Assembly: GCA_964036045.1 (NCBI GenBank)
Contig: OZ038390.1
Span: 3,608,517-3,672,516, forward strand
From: Eutreptiella sp. 'Long Island Sound 2002'
Lineage: Eukaryota > Euglenozoa > Euglenophyceae > Eutreptiales > Eutreptiaceae
Direction: 5' to 3'
DNA: 64,000 nt
Each line of letters starts with the position of its first letter. The first letter of the stretch is position 1. A program made the translations under genes and the position numbers. Shown here in pieces: positions 25,310-37,600 of the stretch. The notes under the pieces were generated by a model. The model did not search any database and was not told where the DNA came from. It saw nothing but the letters and a program-made list of their open reading frames with translations.

Positions 25310-28300
25310 CCCCATGCCTCCCCACTGGACGACTGCCCAAGTATGTTTGATCTACAAGAAAAAATGCCCCCACGACCCCGCAAACTACCGCCCCATAGCC
25401 CTTTGAAACACTGTCTACAAGCTAGTGGCCCGACATGCCGCCTCTGCCCTCCAAACCTTCATCAGAGATCATTCCCTCATGCACCACAGCCAACACGGGG
25501 GCATGCCAAATTTCCGAACCATGGACCACCTTTTCCACGTCACGGCAGAAATCGCCCGAAGCCCCCACGCCTACCATTTTTACATCGATTTTAACAAGGC
25601 CTTTAACAGCGTTCCCCACCCCACCCTCCGTCGGGTCCTCCACCACTATCGAATGCCGGCGGGGCTGGTAGACCTGATCAGTGGACTCTACGCCCACCCC
25701 CAGGATGCCCCTCTTGTCAACAATGTCACACCCTACCACTACCTCCAAATCAGGGGCCTCCGCCAGGGCTGCCCCATGTCCTCTGTCCTGTTCATCCTTT
25801 ATTCTAACGTGCTGCTCCATGCAGCCCCTCAACCCTCTCCTTTGGAAAGACCCGCCGAGACCTCTGCACACGCTTTCATCGATGACAAATTGTACCGATC
25901 ACCCTCCCAGACCTACATCCAAAAGTTAATTGACTTCTATGACACGGACGCCAGGACATGGGGGCTCCAAATGAACTGTTACAAGTCAGAGGTGCACGCC
26001 CTGGGTGGCGTCCCACAGCATGACTTCCAGAGCCCAAGGGGCTTCACACTTTCTACTGTCGACCCGGATACCAAACAGCCACGGAAGGGCTACAAATACC
26101 TGGGGGTTTACATCTACAACGATAAGCACCTTCCGCAACTCCGACACCAAATACACCCGGAACTGAGCAGCTACTTCGTACACCTCTCCCCGCTTCGCCT
26201 CACCCTCCCTGAGCTGGTTAAACTGGTGAATGTCCAACTGATACCAATCCTCACGTACCGCCTCATCGCCCACCCTTTTCTCCCCAGCAAAATAGATGAG
26301 CTCACGGCAGCGGTCTGGAAAGAGCTTGCTGCGCATGGCAGAATCTCGCCCAAAGTCTCCACTAAGGACATATACCAGCCACGTGCTAAACTGGGGCTAG
26401 GCCTCCGCCACCTGGGAATAGCGGTTCACAAGTCTTTTGTTGAGGCGGGACTAAGGTACCTGAACCAGGACGGACCCCCGGCCAGTTGTGTGGCAGTTAG
26501 AGACGCCCTCCTTTCGACACGGCAAAATGCCCTTCAAGATAGCTTCCTGGATGCGGCCAACCGCCTGAGTCTTCGATTCCACGCCCCTGGACCATGGAAC
26601 CCCTGCCTCCCCTGTGAGCTACACGAGCGAGAACGACTGTATGCTGCACCCCGAAATGCCCCCCCCTGCCTGGCCACGGTTACCAAAGTCTACAAAAAAA
26701 CAGCCACCATTTGCTTCGACACCGGGGAATCCGCTACCATCACGGAACGGAGTAATTTCACCTTCACCCCCCCCAACACCCCTCCTCTCCCCCCGGGTGA
26801 CATAACCCACTACCACCTTTTCCCACCCTTCTCTTCCCCGCAAACCCGCAACCCCGACATCCCGGTTCCTCTTCAAGCGGACCTCATGGATAGCACCTGT
26901 GAAGGCCACTGGTTCCACCTGCCTAACCTCCGCCACGTTCTAAACCATGAGGATCTAATGGGGTGGGGGTGCATTCAGGCGGCTAACCTCGTCGCCGAGC
27001 TCCCCTTTGATGACATGGCGTGGATCTATACGGATGGAAGCTCGGGAGATGGGGGCCATGGCAGCGCCTTCGCTATCTTTTGGCAACAACAGTGTTACTT
27101 CCTCTGCCCCTCGTCACCGTCACCCACTTCAGGGGGCTCCGAGCAATGGGCCATGGCAATGGCGTTAGCCGACCTCCCCAACATCCTCCCCAATACTCCG
27201 GTGGTGATCTTGGGTGATAACCTTGACACAGTCGAAGCGGTCAACCGAGCCCTCTCCAGCCCCCTCCCAGCGAGGCCGTCCACTTACACACAGGGCACAC
27301 GAGACACTGCCTACACATCCTTCCTCGCCCCCCTCCCCCACCTGATCCATGTGGCTTGGATCAAGGGCCACGCACACTTTATGGGAAACGAGCTCGCGGA
27401 CTATTTCTCAAAATGGGCCGCTCAAGCATTACTGTGGCACCCCTCCCTCCTACCCCCCCCCCCCCCTGCGAGAGTAGTCACTAGTGGGGGCCTAGCCCTC
27501 ATCTCAAAAATTCCGAAACACCACACCCGCTCCCTCTTCCCGACCCACCCACACACGCGCCTGCACTTCAGCACCAGCGCAAGCTTTCTCCAACAGAGCA
27601 GCTTTTTCTCGGCAATCGCATTCAAGTGGGTGTCAGGCACGTATGGTTGTCAGGACTACAGACCTCACTGTGACACCAGTGACCGAACATGCCCTAAATG
27701 TCAAGAAGTGCACCCGATGGATCCCATCTCATTCTGCGCCCTCTGTCCCATGATGCAATGGTTCCAGCAGTGTCTCTCCAGCGCCTGCCCCCCCCCTTTT
27801 GACAAATTAGCACTCGAATGGTGGATAGCCAGCGACCGCGGGGACCGACGACTCGCTACCAGAACGCTCGTCCCAAAAACGCTCCACACAACGCTTGCAA
27901 CGTCCCCGTCAGGCAAGGACCCCGCTATGCATGCTAAGGATTGGGGGACGTCAGCCCCAGAACAAGTTGATGCGGTTAAGAACATTAAAAAAAAAATGCA
28001 TGCTAAGGACTTTGACAGCGCCCTGGTTAAACGCAATAGGGCGCTCACGCCACTCATCGAGGACGCCAACAAATTTCTCCACGACAACCCACCCGGGGCC
28101 ATTGGCCCACCAGTAACCAGAAACAGTTATTTTGATTCCCTGGGTGAATTCAGTACCTCCAGAGGCCATGCCCCCCGGGACCCGCCAAAATACGTTCCCC
28201 CCTCGGCCCTGCCTGCGGCGGTGTTGACACCCCCGAAACGCAAAGCCTCGGATCAACCACAGCGGAAAAAACGCCCCCCCCCCCGGCACCGCCCAAGCCA

Positions 28301-28514
28301 GCAAAGCCCAGCGCAGCGCAACGCGCTCTGGACGCCTACCTGCAGCCTATTGGCCCTGGTCCCCCCCCCCCTCCTCCCCCTGCGCCACCCCGACGTGACG
28401 GAGCCCAGGCTCAGCACAAAGGGCGAAAGCGCAGTGAACCCGCCCCCCCCCCCGGCCGCACACCCTCCTGATCCCAAACAGCCTCGAATGGACAGATTCT
28501 TCCCCCCGAACTAG
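25308..28514 (+). pseudogene. LINE-B ORF2 fragment: RT, RNase H, zinc motif, PIP-box tail
   Basis: The frame holds one stop at 25407-25409 (after NYRPIAL) and is then open for 1029 codons from the Met at 25425. RT: FYIDFNKAFNSVPHPTL, GLRQGCPMSSVLF and catalytic AFIDDKLY, again Ile in the second place. RNase H at about residues 530-660: WIYTDGSSGD, SEQWAMAMA, LGDNLDTV, WIKGHAHFMGNELADYF. Zinc motif near 755: CPKCQEVHPMDPISF, then CALC. A block WWIASDRGDRR is shared with LINE-A. The tail is basic and Pro-rich (PPKRKASDQPQRKKR, NLS-like) and ends KQPRMDRFFPPN, a match to the PCNA-binding PIP box QxxMxxFF. Upstream breaks make the whole ORF2 inactive. Confidence 0.85.
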
Positions 28515-28867
28515 CGGCCTGTACCTGTTGTATGTCTCTCCTCATTCCTCCAGTAATTCCACACGATGTAGCTAGCTGATCCACCCTGACTACAGCCGAC
28601 AGTACCCTCTGTTAGCCAGGCTTTGCTTACAGTTTCGAATGCACATCCAACTCTCATGATATATCGCATATATCACCCCCTCATGTGCCGGCGGACGCCC
28701 TACAGGATCTTGAGGCGCCGAGCACCCGAATTTGCACTGACCCAATGGCGTAAGCGGCATCCATCGGGTGACTCTGCCTACTGGGTTCTGCTGTAAAGTA
28801 GTCTTGCAGTGTAAATTTGATCGAACAGTCTTCACCGGACTCAAAATGTGTCTACGTGCAGGTTAAT
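28515..28867 (+). other. 3' UTR of LINE-B
   Basis: 353 bp from the ORF2 stop TAG to the target-site duplication. No poly(A) and no obvious short repeat at the end (GTGCAGGTTAAT). No gene seen. Confidence 0.75.
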
Positions 28868-28879
28868 CCGCGGCACGAA
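28868..28879. repeat. Target-site duplication of LINE-B, right copy
   Basis: CCGCGGCACGAA is identical to 20618-20629 and marks the 3' end of LINE-B. Confidence 0.9.
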
Positions 28880-29989
28880 CGAGGAGACGGGTTCCCAGGT
28901 GTCGTGGGACGGCCCATAGCCTTGCCAACGAACCTTGAACTCCAGGCCTCCGGGTGCCAAGGCGTTCGGACGCTGGGCCAGGATCTTCTCGGCGGTATAG
29001 TCGTCCTGCTCCGCGTAGTCGTCGTCCGAATCAGCCTCATGTGCGGCGTAGTCCAGGGACACATGTTGGCCACGGAGGTCGGGTTCCCGCACACGGAGTT
29101 GACTCTCGTGGCGCTCCCGGAACTGTCCGTGACCCACCTTGATGCGGTAGGTGTCCTCACCAATCCTGCGGACCACCTCTCCGGGTGTGAACCAGGTTTT
29201 GGTGCGGTGGGTGCCCATAGGGCGGGGTCTGATCACCCACACCGGGTCTCCCACCCTGAACTTTTGCGCTGTCGAGCTCGGGGCGGACTTCTGACGCTCA
29301 GCATGCTCCTTCTCGAGCTGCTGGCGGATGTCCTGCGCCGTTGCCTCTTGCCGCGCAAAGAATTCCTTGGCGTCCATGGCCATACCATCACCAGACAAGG
29401 GAAGTTTCCGACCAAGGGGGTCCCTGCCGAACAGAATCTGGTGAGGGGACAAACCACCCGGAGTGGGGGTGTCGTGATGGGCCTTGAGAGCGGGCCACAT
29501 CTCCTCAAACCAGTTCCGACGTGGATTGGTGATGTGAATCTTGCGCAGCTTCTCGAACAGCTGTCGTCCAGCCACTTCAGCCCGGCCATTGGACCGGCTG
29601 AGATAGGCGACGCTCTTGGCATGATGTATTCCCATTAGGGAACACATGGCCTTGAACCAGCCACCAGTAAACTGGGGCCCTCGGTCACTGCAAATGGTGC
29701 GGGGGATGTCAAAGACGGTCAGCCAATGACGAATCATCATGACTGCCACTTCCTTGGCAAGCAACTTCTTTTTGCGTGCCGGAACGGCTACTACGTAGCC
29801 GCTGTGGCGATCCACACAAAGGACCACACAGTCAAAGGTCTCCTTGCCAATGTGAACTTCGGGCATGGAGAAGACGTCCATGGCCACGCTCTCCATGGGC
29901 TTGTCAGGCACCGGAGTCCATTGGGGTTCACCCTTGACGTTCCGGATGTCGGGATTGCAGGCCTGACAGACCGAGCAACCCTTTCTGAG
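28868..29989 (-). pseudogene. Chromovirus integrase and chromodomain fragment, copy 2
   Basis: An open frame of about 370 residues on the - strand starts abruptly in the integrase zinc domain (KGCSVCQACNPD). It contains the DDE core (MDVFSMPEV, CSDRGPQFTGG, NGRAEVAGRQ) and most of the chromodomain (FKVRWQGYGPSHDTWEP) before LINE-B interrupts it at SSFVPR. It is very close to copy 1 in amino-acid sequence. Everything upstream (gag to RNase H) is missing: the homology ends at about 29989 and unrelated sequence follows. The fragment cannot be functional on its own, although it has no internal stop. Confidence 0.85.
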
Positions 29990-30004
29990 TAACTATTGTT
30001 TTTC

Positions 30005-30217
30005 GGACGCCAGATTGTGTCATGGACGAGGCAAGGATCACAGAATTCTTTTGAAGAGGTTGGGGGGTGGGCACGGGCGGCAACCCTTGGCATGCACAAC
30101 CCCAATCCCATGAAAATCCAAGAATTCCTCTTGAAATTCGTGCTGAAGTACCATCAATTTGGGTTTCCCCAAAGAATTCTGTGATCCTTGCCTCGGCCAT
30201 GACACAATCTGGCGTCC
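30005..30217. repeat. 213-bp MITE-like element with 47-bp terminal inverted repeats
   Basis: The arm at 30005-30051 (starting GGACGCCAGATTGTGTCATG) is the reverse complement of 30171-30217 with one mismatch. The 119-bp centre is non-coding. Size and structure fit a non-autonomous DNA transposon or a snap-back repeat. No clear target-site duplication is seen. It sits within the 5' internal remnant of copy 2. Confidence 0.75.
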
Positions 30218-30325
30218 TAGGCAAGAGATGAAGGTATATGTAGACAAAGAAGACATGTAGACTAGTATTATGTACATGTATCACATCTAAACTATAAAAT
30301 AGCTTAAAAAAGAGGACGAAATGAA

Positions 30326-30399
30326 GGCGGCGGCGTCGCCGCCATCAGAAAAACTGACGGCTACGAGTCGTCGCCATCAGGATCTCCACTGAGATCCTG
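30326..30399. other. Three adjacent hairpins in the copy 2 internal remnant
   Basis: Perfect arms GGCGGCG/CGCCGCC (30326-30332 and 30337-30343); CCATCAG/CTGACGG with one mismatch around an A5 loop (30342-30360); and CAGGATCTC/GAGATCCTG with a 4-base loop (30378-30399). The rest of 30218-30718 shows no gene; an AT-rich stretch (30280-30310) and further short inverted repeats are present. Confidence 0.55.
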
Positions 30400-30718
30400 C
30401 CCAAACTGGACCAAACAGTGGTTTTTGGGCGAAAAACAGTGAAATATAGTGTTTTTTGAGTCGAAAACACTCTTTTCGCGTGTCTCCCCCGAACGCGTCG
30501 TGTAGCCAACACGAGGCGTCTCTTCCCCAATTCATATCATATATGAAGAGGGCCACTGTTGGGCCACGCCTTGGGCGCCTGGCTGATTCCTGGGATCGCC
30601 TCAGGATTTTCCGGAAAAATCTTTTACGTGACCAATTTCGTCAAAAATTGACCCTCGCGGAACGCCGCAAAAATGGTCACGGCTCATTTCTATAATTCTG
30701 AAAACGATAAATCTGGAC

Positions 30719-32024
30719 TTCAGGATCCTTGCCACTCTGAAAGAAGGGAACAAAAGTATGTACAGCAACACATCAGGATATGTACACATGGGGTTAAGAC
30801 TGGACTGGGGTAAGGGCATCACAGGACAATAGACACTCAGTCCCAACTCACATCCCAATCCCAGGACCCACCCTCTCAGTGGCTGGCAGGGGCGTGGGCT
30901 CAAACACAAACCATGCCCCACTCAGTCCGGACCCTGAAACCCTGCCAATAGGGGGGGTGTCCCGCCCAGCCACAGGCGAGTTCCTGGGAACCAAGAGGCT
31001 CCAAGGCCAACCAACAGTGGCTTCCTATGCTCCCTTAACGGCAGGTCCCAACTCCTCTCTGAGCCAGAGATAAGGCCCCGCCATTATCCCCCAGGAGTTG
31101 GTAGCTGAAAATGGGCTGTTTCAGCCCAAACTGATATTAGCTCCAAAAAATCCAAAATTGACCTCTCGTCTGGACCTGCCAGAGGTAGGGACGAGGCAAC
31201 TGACCCTATGCCCTTCGAGTACGAACTCCCTGGAGCCCTCACCCAACCTGGTTCCCTCTGAGGTCCCGGCATCAGGGCACCACGGGTTCGTCAAGTGGGG
31301 TCATGATGCCAAAATCACCAAAATTGGCGTCATTCCCACGCGTGGCTCGCCCGGCCAGGGTAAGGCCAATGGCTCACAGGATAGGAGGCAGGTCCTGGGA
31401 CCTCTATCTGAGTGCACAACTTGGAATTAGGTCCGGGCTCCCTGTAGGCATAGAGATATGGGGCCGCCAATTGACCACACGGGGGGGGGGTGAAATTGGG
31501 GTCCCAAAAGGGGGTCATTTTGGCCGCTCAAAATGAGCCAAAATCGGGGGTGCCCTCAATAGTATATCTCCACGCCGGCTTGGAGATCGGATCCGCCATT
31601 CCATACGCCATCCACCGGGAGTCCAATGGAGACTCCCATGCATTTGGCTCCCAAAGATCTCCACGCCACTCGGCGTGGTGACAATCCAAATTGGGTCCAC
31701 AATTGCCAAAATGGCAAAATCGTCCACACTCACTTTGGGCTAGCACCTTGACGAAGGTTGCTCCGCCTCGCCCACGTGGTGTGCGAACCATGGTGACCAA
31801 TATCCATAACACCCATGTCATATATGGTCCATTGGTCCATGCGTCCGGCGTGCACGAGGGGGCTGAACATGGTGCACGGCGCGCAGAAAATGTGGAAAAT
31901 TGCTCAAAATGGCCGAAAATGCGCACACTCATGGGTGGGGCAAATGAGGCACATGCCCGACTTGGACCGGAGTGTGGCATAGGATTGGTATCAAGTCATA
32001 TGCGTCCAACATATCTTTTGGGCG
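30719..32024 (-). repeat. LTR of copy 2, 3' half
   Basis: The reverse complement matches 17640-18968 of the copy 1 LTR over most of its length (for example around GGGTTAAGACTGGACTGGGG and GGTATCAAGTCATAT). At 32024 it breaks off in TTTTGGGCG and resumes at 45095 as CGCCCAAACC, on the other side of the complete Ty3 element. No coding content. Confidence 0.8.
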
Positions 32025-34381
32025 TAAAGAAGGTCCCTACGAGGACCGGCCCCCGCTGTGCCCCTTCCGCCTGTTACCCCTGCTGATTTACTCCGGATCA
32101 ACGATTGCATTCCTCAAATTCCAAGGTCCAAAATCCAAAAATATAGAAAATAAAATCCTCCTTCAACCCTGAATAGCAACCAGATCCCACAAATGCAGCA
32201 ATAACCCGATTCACAATCCAATCCACACTGCGGGCTTCCCTTCAGCACACCGGTCGTCCCACGGTGGCGGGCATGTACAAGAATTGCACCAAAGAAGAAA
32301 GCCCTGAAATTGGCATATGAACACAAATAAAGCAAAGTTGGGGAAAGAGGTAAACATACACATTCATCGCCATAAACCCCTCATTCCCTGGACTCAAGAC
32401 CTTCCCTTGACTCACCAACATGTTGCCCTGAACCAGGTCAAATGAGATGGCTGAATGCCATGTATCGCAAGTCACTACACAAACCCCAAAAATGTGTTCA
32501 CTCCCAAGCCTCTAAATCCTAGCCCAATAGGGGAGGTGGCGTGTCATGGCCTAGAGTGGCCCTCAGGACCATGCCCTACCCTGACATAAACTTGGATGGA
32601 CTTGGAGTCGAATGGGCTTGGAGAACTGCCCCATGAGTTTGAACTCATAACATGCCAAAAACTGCCAATTCACACCATATTGGCCATATATCAAATATAT
32701 GCTCAAGATTGAGGTTACCACTTATCCGAAGGCTCAAAGTATGCATGGAATCGAAGTCTAGTATTCATGGAAGATAGAGACCAAAGGTCAATGCCCATGT
32801 ACATCCCCACTTTACCCTCGAAACCCCTTCAGATATGGGCGCCACGCACTGCCCAAGTCAGCCCATGATTTTGAGACCAATTCTTGTAATCCTTCGTGTG
32901 CCAAGCCAAATGGAGTACGCAATCCGGCATACGATGGTGTTCAACTCCAAAGCATATGCCAACGTATGAACAACATGCCATGGTTCGACTGTCCATAGGC
33001 TTCTTGCTGTTTGCCGACCAGTTGAGCACACAAAATACAAAAATGAGCAAAAATTGAGGTCAAAAACATGAAAATATGTCCAAATACAAAGTTGTCATGA
33101 TAGTATATCTCTATGCTCACCCATGATATCCGCTCATGGTTCAATACACGAATGATTGGAACCATTTGCGAACAAATCCCCCACTTGGATCCCCAATCGA
33201 GCGCATGGAGATACCTTCGCCACTCATATCTACATGCCCCATGAAAATGGGAGTGCACTCATGGATCTCTTTGCCAAACATACCATGAGCAATACATACG
33301 CGGTAGACTTAGTCTAGCGCTTTGAATTCCACAATTGGGACATGGGCAAAGCCCTTGTCACGTATGGCTCCCCATCTCCTCCGCCACACGAAGATATATC
33401 ACATGGGCGTGAGCATATCAAGACATATACTACCAATATCACACATAGCCCTTAAAATAGGCTCCCACCATGGTATGCCATGCCCCTCCATGGTCATAAC
33501 TTTGAGTTAAATGGACGTGAGAACCTAAGAAAAGATGCTATGCAACCGCAAGACTCATGCGCTACACTCGAAAGTCATAATATCAAGTCCGGACACATGG
33601 TCAACAAGTTATAAACAAGTTTCTACCATGTTGACCATGATCCTATGATACAACGAGTGTGTGTGACGACTTAAGGTGTTGGACCCTACTAAAAATAAGT
33701 TGAGACCAAGGCGCTTGCAACACAACCTTCCTTATTCTCTTTCCTCACACTCGCGCGTAGATATGTCCCTTCAAAGTGGTCTCACGATCCACTTTTGTTT
33801 CCCTTATATCTCCAAGTCAAATGGGTGGCAAGTATAAGGGAAACCTGATTCGGGCATAGGGAAAAGAGTATGACCACTCGAAGAAGACCAAATCAAGTGC
33901 GGCGATGTCGAAGTCGAAAATCCGATTTCGACATCGCGAAAAATTCAGATTAAAATTCCGAGTGCATATTTAGAAAATTGCGGAAGCAACGAACCCTTTC
34001 CTGATGAAATCTGACCCTTCATCGGCGTTTCCGCCAAAATATCTGGAAATAACAGTTAACCAATCGGTTACCGCAAAATCGCGAGCCAACTGACAGTTGC
34101 CGATACATTGACTATCAGAACGGAAGGCTGAAAAATTTCGGAAACATTATGATAAAAAAACCCTGTTGATTCCTGATATTCCGATATATAAATCTCCGCT
34201 GGCGGCGCCTGGGTACTGAATATGGCCGCTCATAGCCGGAATGGCCAAACCTATCACACTATCACATCGAGTTACGTCAGGTGGATGGGAGAGTATGATA
34301 TCAGCCAATGGCGGCTTGCCGGCACATAGATACACACCCCAAGTGACCCCAAGATGGCCACGGGGGTCCGAACCGGCTTCA
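32025..34381 (-). repeat. 3' LTR of the complete Ty3 element
   Basis: 2357 bp; on the - strand it starts TGAAGCCGGTTCGG after the PPT and ends GGACCTTCTTTA. It is a direct repeat of 42738-45094. A TATA-like box is at 34181-34191. Confidence 0.95.
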
Positions 34382-34392
34382 CCCCCCTTCTC
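34382..34392 (-). promoter_or_regulatory. Polypurine tract of the complete Ty3 element
   Basis: GAGAAGGGGGG on the - strand abuts the LTR start TGAAGCC. This is the plus-strand priming site. The 256 bp from here to the pol stop (34393-34648) are non-coding 3' UTR. Confidence 0.85.
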
Positions 34393-34648
34393 AGAGCAGT
34401 GTATCCGCTCGGAAATAATTGAAGAGAGGACGGGAGGACCCCAATGGGCTCCAACTACAACATGGACCTAGGGGATCAAAGATAGAAAAATGTCGTCGGT
34501 CGACCTAAATAAGTATACCATAATGAAATATATATGTGGAGATCGAGTGAAGGGGGTAGATGGCCAATCAAGGCCCAAAAATCCCCGGATGAACGCCCTC
34601 ACCCGTCTCCCAAGCACAGAAACAAACAAAAATACCAAGGGGGATCCA

Positions 34649-37600
34649 TTACGGTGCTACAGCAGCAACCAAGTGGACCAACACGTCCTTGACATCCAAA
34701 GAAATATTCTTTTTCTTCAGATAGTCCATCCAGACCGTGGTATACCTCGGCACGAAACTGCTCGGAGGTTCCCACGAATCTCTGGAGGCGGCGAATCCCT
34801 TCCAACGGACTTTATAAAGCCTCCCCCCAGGCGTCCCCGGGTCCGGCTTGTCCGCCAGGATCTTCTCAGCGGTGAAGTCGTCGTCCTCACCCTCGTCGTC
34901 CGAGTCCACATCGCCAGCCGTGAACTCGAAGGTGACGGCACGTCTGCTGGGGTCTGGTGCTCGGGGACGAAGCTGGGTATGGTCGCAGTCCAGGATCTTG
35001 TTATCCCCCACACGAACCGCATACACATCCTGCCCGACCTTCCGCACGATTCCCCCCGGCACATACCAAGATGCCTGCCGATGCCTGGACAGGACATCCT
35101 TGTGGTGCCGCTCCACCCACACGGTGTCTTGGAGAGCATACTTCTGGACCTTTCCCTGCTTGAAGTACTTGGCCCTCTTGTCATGCTCGTCCTGAAGTGC
35201 CTTGCACACCTTGGCCGCCGTGTCGTCCGCCTCAGCCATCATGGCGTTCGCATCCCGTGCCACTTTGCCATGATTCAACCACGGGAGAGTGCGTGACACC
35301 TGATCCCGTAGGAACAGGATACGATGGGGCGACAGTCCAGTGGGTCCCGGAAGGTCGTGATACGCTTGGAGTACCCTCCACAGCGAATTGTACCAATTCC
35401 GGCCTGGTTCGTCGATGTGCAGCTGGCGGAACTTCTCGAACATCTGCCGCCCGGCCACCTCAGCCTGGCCATTCGACCGGCTGTGGTATGCCACGGTCTT
35501 GGCGTGCCGAATCCCCATGTGCTTGCACATCGTCTTGAACCACGTCCCCACGAATTGACTGCCCCGATCGCTGCAGATGACAGCTGGGACATCGAAAATC
35601 GTCAGCCAATGCCTGATCATGGCATTAGCGACGGTCTTGGCCTGCAGCCCCACTCCATGCTTGTCCTTCTTGTCCTTCTTCTTGGACTTCTTGCCCGGGA
35701 CTGCCACGATATACCCGCTGTGCCTGTCCACCGCCAGGATGACACAGTCGTAGGTCTCTCCGTCCACGGTGACCTCCGGCATGGCGAACACATCCATGGC
35801 CACGGACCGCATAGGGGCCTCCAGTATAGCCGTATACACCGGGTTGCCCGCTGTGGATTGGTTGGGGCTCTTCGTGGCCCGACACACGGCGCAGTCGCTG
35901 CAGTACTTGTCCAGGATAGCATAGTACCCCGGTGGGAACTTGAAGCGCCACTCCAGGTCCTGCTGCATCTTGTCCCGACCAGGATGCATGAGCTGGGCGT
36001 TGTGCCAGTGGTCAATGAGCTCCTCCACTCGGTTCTCAGGGACCAGTAGCTTGTCCTTGAGGAACAGTTTGTCCCCATCCTCGGTCAAGCCCTCAGGCCA
36101 CTCGTCGTCCGACGGGGCGCTCACGGCATTCCAGTACCTGCTCCAGTGCTCGGATGCTGCGTAGTCATCCGACCAGTCCTCTGTGAGCACCGACCTGACG
36201 AGCTCTACAGGGGCCACCATCCATTGCTCGAGGGTTTCCTCTCGAATAGCTTGGACGCGGGCACCCCGGAACTTGGCCAGGTCCGTACGGTTCGCCATAA
36301 CCACAAAGCACTTGACCCCCTCTTGCTCCATGGCCTTCTCCATCTCGATGATGCGCTTGGCCTCCTCGGTTTCCTCGGCGTCCTCATGGCTGGATATGTC
36401 CATCCAAGCCTTGCCCGCGGGGTAGGCCCAGCGACTGAGGAAATCTGCCACAGTGTTGTCCTTCCCCGGGACGTACACGACGCTGAGGTCGAACTTGGCG
36501 AACATCTCGTGCCATCGGGCCCTCCTAGCCGCTGGTCCTGAGGGGTTGTCGACATGCTCCTTGTGCCAGCTCTGTAGGGACTGGTGGTCCGTGCAAACCA
36601 CCACCGGCTGCAGTCCGATGTGGCCAGACCACTTCCTGAGCGCACATACAATGGCGTATGTCTCCTTCTCCCTCGCGGTCCATGTTCGGCGTTGGCCCTC
36701 GGCCAGGATCCTGCTCCAAAACGCCACGGGAACATGAGTCCCGTCGTCCCGGACTTGCTCGAGGACTGCCCCCACGGCATAGTCCGAGGCGTCTGTCCGT
36801 AGCACGAATCCCTTGTCCGGGTCCACCAGGAACAGCCCCAACTGCCCCAGGAGTCGCTCCTTCAGGCGGTTGAACGCATCTTCGGCCTCAGGGGTCCAGA
36901 CAAGCTTCTTCTTGCTCCCCTTCCGGCCATCGAACTTCCCCACCTGCAGCATCTTGTGCAGCGGCCCCGAGAGTTCTGCATACATCCGGACATAGCCCGA
37001 ATAGTAATTGCAGAACCCCATGAAGGACCGGAGTTCGCTGATGGTCTGGGGCTTTTCCCAGTGGTGCAGGGACGCCAGCTTCCCAGGCATGGGACGGCGT
37101 TGCCCGTGACCAACCACGTGACCCGCGAACTCCACTTCCTTCACGAAGAGTGAGGCATTGGTGGGCTTGCACACCATGTTGTGCTTGTCCAGCTCGCTGA
37201 GCACTCGGCGCAGATCCTTCTCATGCGCTTCGATGAGCTCATCCTCAGTCATGTTCTCCGTGCTGGACCCGATGATGATGTCATCCACGAAGGGATCGGC
37301 ACAGTCCCGGACAGGACCGAGCAGGTCCTCCATCATGCGCTGGAAAGCGGCGTTGCCATTCTTGGCGCCCATAGGCACCACTTTCCACTGCATGGGCCCC
37401 AGCGGCGTCGACATCGCTGTGCAGGGCCTGGAGTCCGGGTGTAGCGGCATCTGGTGATAGCCGTGTTTCAGGTCTAACACCGTGAAAATCCGCCTTTTCT
37501 GTTGTTTTTGGAGGATGGAGTCGATCAGGGGAAGGGAGTACGAGTCGTGCTCGGTCCGCTCGTTCAAACCTCTGTAATCAACCACCAACCTCCACTCGCC

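Larger units (their letters stand above)
20630..28867 (+). mobile_element. LINE-B: full-length non-LTR retrotransposon with AlkB-bearing ORF1
   Basis: The 8238-bp element lies exactly between two 12-bp duplications of chromovirus pol sequence. It starts TCACTTTCTGAGTG and ends GTGCAGGTTAAT with no poly(A). Layout: 5' UTR about 250 bp, ORF1 (20880-23587, broken), ORF2 (23707-28514, broken), 3' UTR (28515-28867). It is in the same clade as LINE-A by domain order and shared motifs, but is less C-biased and more decayed. Retention of both ends shows a full-length insertion that later accumulated stops and frameshifts. Confidence 0.9.

Noticed and set aside
30690-30720. Primer binding site after the copy 2 LTR
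   Set aside because: No match to TGGTAGCAGAGG or another tRNA 3' end could be seen near the LTR end, so none is annotated.
32114-34335. Small open frames in the LTRs of the complete element (for example 32829-33050 and 34147-34335)
   Set aside because: They recur in the second LTR only as part of the repeat and have no coding features.
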